Part shown: in pieces, positions 36,368 to 43,765 of the stretch
Position numbering within the stretch: position 1 is the first letter of the stretch
Layout: each line of letters begins with the position of its first letter
Assembly (NCBI GenBank): GCA_942493375.1
Contig: OW818698.1
Span: 558,001-622,000, forward strand
Direction of reading: 5' to 3'
Source: G942493375 sp942493375
GTDB taxonomy: Bacteria; Armatimonadota; UBA5829
DNA: 64,000 bases
Program-made: the position numbers and the translations under genes
The notes under the pieces: generated by a model
Database searches by the model: none
Told to the model about the DNA's origin: nothing
What the model saw: only the letters and a program-made list of their open reading frames with translations

Positions 36368-37335
36368 AAATACGTAAGTTCAGACCAACAGTAATTGCAG
36401 CCGCAGTCCTGATTCTGATCATTATAGGCCTGTCAATTGCACTCCTGGATCAACAGCTGCGCAGTTCCAATCTCTCTATGCAGATAAAGCAGGAGAACGA
36501 AAAGTTCAACCGCCTGTCCAGAGACACCTCTGCCGATGTTAATCTGGACAAAAAATATCGTGATATGGCTCTTAAACTGGGAGGCCGATACAAAGAAGTC
36601 ACCTGGAGCCGGCACATACCATTTATGGTCAATCAACTGACAGCCGCAGTGCAGGCATATGGAGTCAAGATAGAAACCCTGCGTCCAGACCCTATAAGGA
36701 CAATGGACAATGTCTCACAATTGCCCCTGCGCATAGGCTTTAAAGCAGGTATTGCGGACATGGCTAAGGTAGTCCGGGACATAGAAAAGACAATCCCGTT
36801 TCTTAATATTGAACGTCTGGATATCAGATCCGCAGGTGAAAAGTCTAATCTTTTGCAGTCCGAAATGACTGTTTCATCATATGCAATTACAGACAAGGAC
36901 GCACCGCAAATGCCGAAGGTCACACCTCTGCACAGCAGCGCATCCGTAAAAGTGACAAAAAACAACCTGGATATCGTTAAACCAAATGTAAATATCAAAC
37001 CGCTGCCGATGCTGGCTCCTCAACCTGGGATGAATACCAACCCCGGTTCTTTCGGTGGCAAACAGAATCCTGGTGGTGCCACACCAACTACGCCATCTGC
37101 ACAGCCAGGAGGCGGATTTGATGCCGTGATCAAATCGCTGGATAAAAACGGCGATGGTAAGATTTCAAAAGAAGAAGCTGGTGGCGCTCCCTGGTTTGAT
37201 CGTGTAGATATGAACAAGGATGGCGCTATTGATACAAATGAGTTGGAGACAGTCAAGAGGTTCATGGGCGGTGCTCAAGGTGGTGGTGCCAATGGACCAG
37301 GCAGCAACTCAATGCAGCCGGGAGGACCACAATGA
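36364..37335 (+). CDS. PilO/GspM-like inner-membrane protein with two C-terminal EF-hands
   Basis: 323 aa, overlapping the previous gene by 4 bp (ATGA). One membrane helix near residues 8-28, then a coiled coil (QIKQENEKFNRLSRD) and a ferredoxin-like PilO domain to about 190. After a Pro/Gly-rich linker (about 215-250) come two complete EF-hand loops, D260-KNGDGKISKEE271 and D282-MNKDGAIDTNE293, both with Asp/Asn at 1, 3, 5 and Glu at 12. The tail is Gly/Pro-rich. Classical PilO and GspM do not carry EF-hands in my knowledge. The domain would face the periplasm, where calcium could regulate or stabilise the machine. Confidence 0.75.
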   Translation: MKIRKFRPTVIAAAVLILIIIGLSIALLDQQLRSSNLSMQIKQENEKFNRLSRDTSADVNLDKKYRDMALKLGGRYKEVTWSRHIPFMVNQLTAAVQAYGVKIETLRPDPIRTMDNVSQLPLRIGFKAGIADMAKVVRDIEKTIPFLNIERLDIRSAGEKSNLLQSEMTVSSYAITDKDAPQMPKVTPLHSSASVKVTKNNLDIVKPNVNIKPLPMLAPQPGMNTNPGSFGGKQNPGGATPTTPSAQPGGGFDAVIKSLDKNGDGKISKEEAGGAPWFDRVDMNKDGAIDTNELETVKRFMGGAQGGGANGPGSNSMQPGGPQ

Positions 37336-38150
37336 GCGTAGTAGATAACCTGAAAAGCACCCAGGTCACACCAAAGACGGCTGCTATATTTGCTGTAATT
37401 ACATTAATAGTGGTGGGTGGTATCATTTTTATAGTAAAGAGTGTTATGATGCCCCCGCAAAACACCGAACTGGCAACCGAGATCACAAACAGGTCTCCTG
37501 AGGTCAAAGTTACACTCAAAGATAGTGTCAAGACAAGCACACCTGCAAAGGCCAACAAAAACACAATCACAGCAAAACCCGTTGATGCATGTGTACTGAT
37601 CGCACAACGCAACATCTTCAAACCATTAGTAAGTTCAGCTCCTGCAGTCCCTGGAGGTAATAAACCGATTCCTCCTATTACCCTGGGAGTAATGCCCTCA
37701 ATGCCGGGTGGGATGCGTGGCCCTGGTGGAGGTCCCGAACAGGGAAAATCAAAAATTGCTTTCACTGGCATAGTTCAGACTCCTGAAGGAGTAATGGCGC
37801 TGCTTGAAAATACAGCTAACAACGAGACCAAATATGTCAGAGTTGGAGACAACGCCTTTGGAGCTTCGGTTACCGAGGTAAGTGCAACTGCAGTGACAAT
37901 CATTTCAGAGGGTCAACCGGTAAGGTTGGCACTGGGTGAAAACAAGATCAGCACACCTCCGCCCGCTGCAACTCCTCCAGGCGCGCCGGGTCAAGGAGGT
38001 CCTCCACAGCCTGGGCAGGGAATGCCGCCTGGTGCAATGCCACCCGGCGCGATGCAACCGACTCCTATGCCCGCGATGGCACAACCTCGAAATGCGACTG
38101 GTAATAACAGGTCACGCCAAGCAGGAGGACGACGTAGAAATGCAAACTAA
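37332..38150 (+). CDS. GspC/PilP-like periplasmic coupling protein
   Basis: 272 aa, 4-bp overlap with the gene before. One membrane helix (AAIFAVITLIVVGGIIFIV, residues 18-36), a disordered linker, the IAQRNIFKPL motif usual before the HR/PilP domain, then the beta domain about 130-205 (IAFTGIVQTPEGVMALLEN, YVRVGDNAFGASVTEV). The C-terminal ~60 residues are Pro/Gly/Met-rich with a basic RRR end. GspC binds the secretin N-domains and connects it to L and M. No PDZ or coiled coil is seen at the end, so the PilP comparison is as good as GspC. Confidence 0.75.
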   Translation: MSVVDNLKSTQVTPKTAAIFAVITLIVVGGIIFIVKSVMMPPQNTELATEITNRSPEVKVTLKDSVKTSTPAKANKNTITAKPVDACVLIAQRNIFKPLVSSAPAVPGGNKPIPPITLGVMPSMPGGMRGPGGGPEQGKSKIAFTGIVQTPEGVMALLENTANNETKYVRVGDNAFGASVTEVSATAVTIISEGQPVRLALGENKISTPPPAATPPGAPGQGGPPQPGQGMPPGAMPPGAMQPTPMPAMAQPRNATGNNRSRQAGGRRRNAN

Positions 38151-38274
38151 GTTCAATTTCCACACACGCGGAAACGCTGTGTATTGTATTAATGAATCTG
38201 GTTCGTTGTGTAGTCATACATACATGGATTGCACTGTAAGTCCTGCAGCGACTACTGAAAGGAAAGAAGTCTGA
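38140..38274 (+). CDS. Possible 44-aa ORF coupled to gspD
   Basis: ATG 38140, AGGAGG at 38123-38128 (spacing 11), overlapping the end of the GspC-like gene, and a TGATG junction with gspD. Sequence is not obviously conserved (MQTKFNFHTRGNAVYCINE, then three more cysteines). The strong site and stop-start overlap are the only arguments; it may only serve coupled translation of gspD. Confidence 0.3.
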   Translation: MQTKFNFHTRGNAVYCINESGSLCSHTYMDCTVSPAATTERKEV

Positions 38275-40859
38275 TGCATTTTTCGATTAGATTAGTATTT
38301 ATAGCCTGCCTGATGACACTCAGCGCATTAGCATACGGTCAGTCATCTGATAATATCAGGTTTGTGCAAACTGCACAGACAGGAAAAACCGTCGCACCTA
38401 AAGCAAAGAAATCCGTCAAAACAACTAGCAAAAAGATAACTAAGAAGGCAGTTAAGCCAGGTAAAAAAACAACCTCTCAAGGTGGGATAAATAACGGTAA
38501 TACACCGTCAGTCCCATTTGGCAGTCAACAACAAACAGATGGAGACGGAAAGTCCAGACGCAGAGATCGTTCATCTGGAGACAATCAAAACGGTTTCCAG
38601 CCTCAATCAGGCGCTCCGGGAATGCCAGGTAAAGGCGGAGATGATGGCAAGACCCAGATACAGATGAGTTTTGATAAAGCCGACATCCAGAGCGTGATCA
38701 AGTTCCTCAGTATGATCACCAAAACGCCGATCATTGTTGACCCGGATATCAAAGGAAACATCACCATTATTTCATCCAAGGGTATGACACCCCAGGAAGC
38801 ATATGAAATAATTGGTGCTGCTCTTATGGTACGTGGGTACACAATGGTTGGAGGCATCGGCAGTAAAAGTATACGTATTATACCGGTAAAGAAAGCTGTC
38901 ACCGATGTAACTGAGATTGGTACAGGAAAAGAAGTAAGAGCAGACCTATCTGATTACGATGTGATATCTCAAATAGTGCCACTCGAATATACGAGTTCAG
39001 ACACTCTTCGAGATCAGTTAAAAACACTGGTATCGTCTGATCAAGCCAGCCTGGTATCTGTTGCATCAACAAATACCCTTATAATCACTGATACAGCTGG
39101 CAATGTTAGAAGGCTCATACAGATTATCAAGGGACTAGATACAGATACTACAGGAGTCATCGCTGTAGAGGTATATAAGTGTGTATACTCAAGCGCTGAT
39201 AACCTTGTCAATAACCTGAATACATTGTTCCAGGTAAATACAACCGGACAAGCCGGTCAACGCGGTCGTGGTAATCAGCCCATGCCACAGCAACCAGGAG
39301 CACCTCCAGTTCCCACCGGTCCGGATACCAGCGGATTAGCTTATCTTAAAGGCCAGCTTACTTTTACTGCTGATTCAAGGACCAATCGCCTTATCATATC
39401 CGGAACTAAAGACAGAATTGACGTGGTGCTTGGAGTGGTGAAGCAGCTTGATGTCGATACTGAGTCCGAAGTTAAAGTGAAATTCTTCCCTCTTGAATAT
39501 GCCGATGCCCAGGCTGCAGCCGATCAATTAAACAGCATGTTTGAACAACCCCAGGGTTCGTCAAACCAAAATAGATTCCCATTCTTCGGTGGTGGTAATA
39601 CTCAAATGTCCGCATACGCCGGTCTCAAGCGCAACCTTGTAGTACCGGACATCCGCACAAACTCAGTGATCGTCACTGCCACAGAGCAGAATATGAAGTC
39701 ATTTGAGACTATGATCAAAGAGCTTGATGCACCAAAGGTATTAAGCGAGGTCACGAGAGTATATCCACTCAAATTTGCTAAAGCACAGGAGCTCACTACT
39801 ACTCTCACTAACCTTTTCCGGGGTAATACTTCCGGCAGGCGAGGTGGTATAGCGGCTATATTCGGGCTTATGAACAGTTCTCAAACAAATAGCCCACTAT
39901 CACAACTACAGAATATAACCGTAGTAGCTGAACCTAAGACTAACTCGTTACTGGTTACCGGACCACCAAATTCTACAGGAGTTGTAGACGAACTAATCAA
40001 GAAGCTGGATAAACGTACTGCACAGGTGTTTATCGAAGTTGCTATCGTTGATGTGACACTCGATAAAAATACCCAGTTTGGTATTGAGTGGCAGTGGCAC
40101 AGCAACGACACAACTGCTGCTGGCACACCTTTGCAGAATGTGAAGACCGATTTCGGACTTGCTGCACAGTCAACCGGTTTGAAATATAGTGTGGTTAGTG
40201 GAAACCTTCAAGCACTGCTGCGAGCGCTTCAAACTCAAAGCAATGTAAGGGTGCTGTCTACCCCCACGATCACAACTTCCGACAATGTAGAAGCTAAGAT
40301 TAGTATTGGCCAGGATGAACCGTTTGTATCACAGACAACTGAAACATCCGGTGGCAATCTGCGCAACACTGTTGACTTCAAGAATGTCTCAATTTCACTC
40401 GTTGTAACACCACATGTCAACGGTTCCAGTGATGTGATCGGACTTGAAGTTGAGCAGACAATCAATGAGATCATCGGTCGTGAACCAACATTGAATGCTC
40501 CAATAATCGCTAACAGGCAGGCAACAACCAGCGTTTCAGTAAATGATGGTCAGACCATCGTCATTGGAGGAATTATAAAGGAAAACACAAACCGTATCAC
40601 CAAAGCAATCCCGCTGCTCTCCAGTATTCCTTTTATCGGTGAACTGTTCAAGAGCACAGACAACACGACAACTAAGAGTGAGTTGATGGTCTTCCTGACC
40701 CCAAGAATCCTGAAAACCGAACAGGATGTCGCTGATCTGACAGCTAAAACCAAAGAGGAACTCTCCATCCAACCACTGACAGGAATAGCCGGGGAGAAAA
40801 CCGACCCAGAATCAAATAACCACGGCCCAGCATCAGACAAACCAGCCACAACCCCATAA
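38274..40859 (+). CDS. gspD: Secretin GspD
   Basis: 861 aa with a signal peptide (VFIACLMTLSALAYG). A Lys-rich linker (KAKKSVKTTSKKITKKAVK) and a Gly/Asn-rich stretch precede N-domains: the STN/N0-like part begins near IQMSFDKADIQSVIKFLSM, then N1-N3 repeats (PLEYTSSDTLRDQLKTL; YKCVYSSADNLVNNLNTLF; PLEYADAQAAADQLNSMF). The secretin channel domain follows VFIEVAIVDVTL and contains VRVLSTPTITTSDN and TTSVSVNDGQTIVIGGIIKE, ending with PFIGELFKSTDNTTTKSELMVFLTPRI. It forms the outer-membrane pore of a type II system. A 3' hairpin at 40966-40996 may end the operon. Confidence 0.96.
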   Translation: MHFSIRLVFIACLMTLSALAYGQSSDNIRFVQTAQTGKTVAPKAKKSVKTTSKKITKKAVKPGKKTTSQGGINNGNTPSVPFGSQQQTDGDGKSRRRDRSSGDNQNGFQPQSGAPGMPGKGGDDGKTQIQMSFDKADIQSVIKFLSMITKTPIIVDPDIKGNITIISSKGMTPQEAYEIIGAALMVRGYTMVGGIGSKSIRIIPVKKAVTDVTEIGTGKEVRADLSDYDVISQIVPLEYTSSDTLRDQLKTLVSSDQASLVSVASTNTLIITDTAGNVRRLIQIIKGLDTDTTGVIAVEVYKCVYSSADNLVNNLNTLFQVNTTGQAGQRGRGNQPMPQQPGAPPVPTGPDTSGLAYLKGQLTFTADSRTNRLIISGTKDRIDVVLGVVKQLDVDTESEVKVKFFPLEYADAQAAADQLNSMFEQPQGSSNQNRFPFFGGGNTQMSAYAGLKRNLVVPDIRTNSVIVTATEQNMKSFETMIKELDAPKVLSEVTRVYPLKFAKAQELTTTLTNLFRGNTSGRRGGIAAIFGLMNSSQTNSPLSQLQNITVVAEPKTNSLLVTGPPNSTGVVDELIKKLDKRTAQVFIEVAIVDVTLDKNTQFGIEWQWHSNDTTAAGTPLQNVKTDFGLAAQSTGLKYSVVSGNLQALLRALQTQSNVRVLSTPTITTSDNVEAKISIGQDEPFVSQTTETSGGNLRNTVDFKNVSISLVVTPHVNGSSDVIGLEVEQTINEIIGREPTLNAPIIANRQATTSVSVNDGQTIVIGGIIKENTNRITKAIPLLSSIPFIGELFKSTDNTTTKSELMVFLTPRILKTEQDVADLTAKTKEELSIQPLTGIAGEKTDPESNNHGPASDKPATTP

Positions 40860-40918
40860 CCCAATTAATATTGGGATTAGTTTAGATGGGCAGGATGATC
40901 CATGATCCTGGCCACCCT

Positions 40919-41029
40919 CGTTCGTCCTGAGCGTAGTCGAAGGATGAACGGAGGATACTGAACCCGGGAACGCCAATCTCCTGATTGGCGTTTCCCCGTT
41001 CGTCCTGAGCACAGTCGAAGAGCGGACGG
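40919..41029. repeat. Two dispersed repeats around a hairpin after gspD
   Basis: CGTTCGTCCTGAGCGTAGTC element at 40919-40950 and a second at 40997-41029 flank a stem GGGAACGCCAATC (40966-40978) / GATTGGCGTTTCCC (40983-40996) with a one-base bulge. The stem is about 107 bp after the gspD stop and may be a terminator though no U tract is seen. Confidence 0.7.
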
Positions 41030-41065
41030 AGTATGTAGCATGCCAACATCAGCATACGCTTTTCC

Positions 41066-41625
41066 TTGAAAATCTGCGTAAATCTGCGAAATCTGCGGAT
41101 ATCCTATTCCCTATCCCCTTTTCCGTGTATTCCGTGTATTCCGTGGTTAGAATCCCTTCCCAAATAATCTGCGTAAATCTGCGAAATCTGCGGATATCCT
41201 ATTCCCTATCCCCTTTTCCGTGTATTCCGTGTATTCCGTGGTTAAAATCCCTTCCCAAATAATCTGCGTAAATCTGCGAAATCTGTGGATATCCTATTCC
41301 CAATTCCCTTTTCCGTGTATTCCGTGTATTCCGTGGTCAAAAATCCCTTCCCAAAAAATCTGCGTAAATCTGCGAAATCTGCGGATATCCTATTCCCTAT
41401 CCCCTTTTCCGTGTATTCCGTGTATTCCGTGGTTAAAAATCCCTTCCCAAAAAATCTGCGTAAATCTGCGAAATCTGCGGATATCCTATTCCCTATCCCC
41501 TTTTCCGTGTATTCCGTGTATTCCGTGGTTAGAATCCCTTCCCAAATAATCTGCGTAAATCTGCGAAATCTGCGGATATGCTATTCTCTTCCCTTGCAAC
41601 CCGTGCATTCCGTGGTAAAATATAA
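41066..41625. repeat. 95/96-bp tandem repeat array, about 5.5 units
   Basis: Units of 95, 95, 96 and 96 bp run TCTGCGTAAATCTGCGAAAT, CTGCGGATATCC, CTATTCCC, then TTCCGTGTATTCCGTGTATT, CCGTGGTTA and the linker AAATCCCTTCCCAAA. TTCCG starts at 41121, 41216, 41311, 41407 and 41503. The last, degenerate unit ends near 41625, some 30 bp before the next start codon. Two word families (period 9-10) alternate and the linker joins them each time. Single copies of the second word reappear at 53668-53697 and 53965-53991. Confidence 0.95.
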
Positions 41626-41653
41626 CCGTATTCCGTGGATAAAGGATAATGAC

Positions 41654-42511
41654 ATGAGAGTAAACATATTTCTGAGTGCTGTATTTGTTGCAATGGCTGT
41701 TCTCTTCATACAGCCATCCGCTGATGCTGCATCCTGTTGTGGTAAGAGGAGAATGATGTCTGAATATTTGAGAGATTCCCAATACAATCAGTCAACGCAA
41801 TATGGTCATAAAAAACTGTCGTTCACTGTGAATGATCACAAAGGTTTTATAGTCCTGCCAGATCCCTCTGTAGATGAAAAACCCATCCGCTGGATCTGGT
41901 ATGCCCCGACCTTTGATGGAGTATTGCCGAATGACAGGCAGACCTGGATATTCAGCAGGCTCCTGGCAAAGGGTTTCGCAGTGTGTGGAATAGACATAGG
42001 GGAATCTTTCGGAAGCATTGAAGGCAGAGATATCTCAACCGCATTTTATAAGTTTGTAACTTCAAAGTTCAATCTATCCTCAAAAGCCTGCCTCTGGGCC
42101 CAGAGCCGTGGAGGACTCATGCACTTCAACTGGGCATCAGACCATCCGGAATTGATAAGCTGCATAGGAGCAACCTACCCTATATGTATGCTGGGCACAT
42201 ATTCAGGCTACAAAATCCCGGCTGAAGCATATGGGATCACCGAAGAGGACCTAATGAAACGCCTGCCGGATTTCAACCCAATAGACCGTCTGGCTCCGCT
42301 TGCCAAACACAAAATCCCAATCTTCAGCATACATGGAGATGTAGACACGGTAGTCCCACTGGAAACCAACAGTCTGGAACTCTCTAAACGCTACAAAGAA
42401 CTGGGTGGACAAATAGAACTGATCACAATCAAAGGAAAAGGCCACGAGGAAGTAAACGAATTCTTCGAATCCCAACCAATGGTAGACTTCTTCATCAAAA
42501 ACGGCAAATAA
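41654..42511 (+). CDS. Secreted alpha/beta hydrolase
   Basis: 285 aa from ATG 41654 (AAAGGA at 41641-41646); the reading frame upstream is only the repeat array. Signal peptide at 1-25 (VFVAMAVLFIQPSADA). The hydrolase core has the nucleophile elbow AQSRGG (Ser in S-R-G-G, a variant of GxSxG), the acid in HGDVDTVVP and the histidine in GKGHEEV. Fold and size match dienelactone hydrolase/prolyl oligopeptidase-like esterases. An IDIGESFGSIEGR loop precedes. Substrate unknown. It is a single-gene unit between repeats and the NHEJ locus. Confidence 0.7.
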   Translation: MRVNIFLSAVFVAMAVLFIQPSADAASCCGKRRMMSEYLRDSQYNQSTQYGHKKLSFTVNDHKGFIVLPDPSVDEKPIRWIWYAPTFDGVLPNDRQTWIFSRLLAKGFAVCGIDIGESFGSIEGRDISTAFYKFVTSKFNLSSKACLWAQSRGGLMHFNWASDHPELISCIGATYPICMLGTYSGYKIPAEAYGITEEDLMKRLPDFNPIDRLAPLAKHKIPIFSIHGDVDTVVPLETNSLELSKRYKELGGQIELITIKGKGHEEVNEFFESQPMVDFFIKNGK

Positions 42512-42646
42512 CTGCCCTTTCCAAGATGGGCAACTGATGGGCAGGGTGATCCATGACCCTGCCGTCAAAGTTTGCATCTCCCGTTGCCTATGCAAATCCC
42601 TTCCTGTTAATCTTAAAAATCTAGTTAATCCTGTTCAAAACAAGAC
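42512..42646. repeat. Short repeats between hydrolase and ku
   Basis: AAATCCCTTCCTGTTAATC at 42595 links CTATGCA to the satellite-type words TTAATCTTAAAAATC and AGTTAATCCTGTTCAAAAC (to 42645). No gene. Confidence 0.75.
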
Positions 42647-43438
42647 TCAAGCGCTCTTTTCTTCGTGACCGGATTCCGAAGCTGCCAGACTGGCTTTAAG
42701 AGCTGCTACGATGTCAATTACCTCTGTCGCCTGAGGTTCAGCAGGCACAGTTACTTCCTGTCCCTCTATCTTCTTATTGATCATATCTTTGAGGGCAGTT
42801 TCATACTCATCGTGGTAGGCTGAGAGATCGAACTTGCGGGTCATATATTGTATAAGGACCTGTGATAGCTCCATCTCAGCCTCCGGCAGCTGCACTTCGG
42901 TCCCGGGTATACCAAGCTCATCAGTGCGGGTCAATTCATCAGCATAATGCAGGGTCTGCAGCACCAGTTTATCATCCACCACTCGGACAGCAACCAACTG
43001 CTCTCTGGTGCGCATTGTTATCTTTCCGATCCCAATTTTATTGCTGCGGGCCAGAGCCTCTCTCAGCAGGACATATGCATGCTCACCGTTCTCATCCGGA
43101 CCTATATAATGGATATCCGCAGGCAATACAGCGTCAATTTCCTCCACTCCGACAAAACTGGAAATGGAAATTGTTTTGGCCGATTTTAAACTGATCTTAT
43201 CCAGTTCCTCGTCGGTCATCAGCACATAATGCCCTTTCTTGAACTCATATCCCTTGGTGATCTGATCACTCTCCAGGGTCTTATTGCATACCTTGCAGAC
43301 TTTCTGATACCCAACCCGACCGCTGTCCTCAGAATGCATCTGATGAAAAGTAGTCTTCTCCTCCCGGGCAGCACTGTACAGCTTCACCGGTATATTAACC
43401 AACCCAAAACTAATCATCCCAGTCCAACTAGCCCGCAT
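42647..43438 (-). CDS. ku: Ku, non-homologous end-joining DNA end-binding protein
   Basis: 263 aa, ATG start with GGAGGG ahead. Standard bacterial Ku core: SWTGMISFGLVNIPVKLYSA opening, VGYQKVCKVCNKTLES (CxxC pair), GYEFKKGHYVLMTDEEL and YFTRKFDLSAYHDEYE-type C-terminus (here QYMTRKFDLSAYHDEY). Ku forms a dimer around broken DNA ends and recruits LigD, encoded on the same strand upstream in transcription order about 330 bp away. The C-terminal extension is short and acidic then basic. Bacterial NHEJ pairs are usually adjacent; here repeats lie between them. Confidence 0.97.
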   Translation of the reverse strand: MRASWTGMISFGLVNIPVKLYSAAREEKTTFHQMHSEDSGRVGYQKVCKVCNKTLESDQITKGYEFKKGHYVLMTDEELDKISLKSAKTISISSFVGVEEIDAVLPADIHYIGPDENGEHAYVLLREALARSNKIGIGKITMRTREQLVAVRVVDDKLVLQTLHYADELTRTDELGIPGTEVQLPEAEMELSQVLIQYMTRKFDLSAYHDEYETALKDMINKKIEGQEVTVPAEPQATEVIDIVAALKASLAASESGHEEKSA

Positions 43439-43765
43439 AATAAAAACCCTCCATCAACCCAATCCCTCCTCGGAGAAGGAGGGTTAAGGGGATTGATGCC
43501 TTTCCCGACTCCGTTAGCCCTGAGTAGCCGCAGGCGTATCGAAGGACGGCTGCGGAGAACCTGTCCCGTTAAATCGTGCAAAACAAACCGCCCTTCGATA
43601 CGCTGCGCTACTCAGGACTATCGGGGTAAAGTACCGTCAAGTCACTAATAGTAAAATATGGAACTGTCGATAGTAGGGGCGATCCCTCTGCGGTCGCCCG
43701 AAGCTCGTAACAAACTCTACGTGAATCACACAACCCAATTCCCCCTTTTGAAGAGGGGATGTGAA
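43439..43765. repeat. Intergenic MITE-like and other repeats between ku and ligD
   Basis: CTCCTCGGAGAAGGAGGG (43468) leads into a ~115-bp element at 43512-43626, with CCCTGAGTAGCCGCAGGCG at one end and CGCTGCGCTACTCAGG at the other, an imperfect inverted pair ~30 bp each. GTAGGGGCGATCCCTCTGCGG is at 43672-43708. A second full copy of the 115-bp element is at 53749-53860 and a half copy at 49429-49494. Confidence 0.85.

Noticed and set aside
41066..41625. CRISPR-like array
   Set aside because: Whole 95/96-bp units repeat; there are no unique spacers.
41285..41653. Long reading frame through the 96-bp array joined to the hydrolase
   Set aside because: The array has units of 96 bp (32 codons) in phase, so it stays open by chance; the hydrolase has its own ribosome-binding site and signal peptide at 41654.
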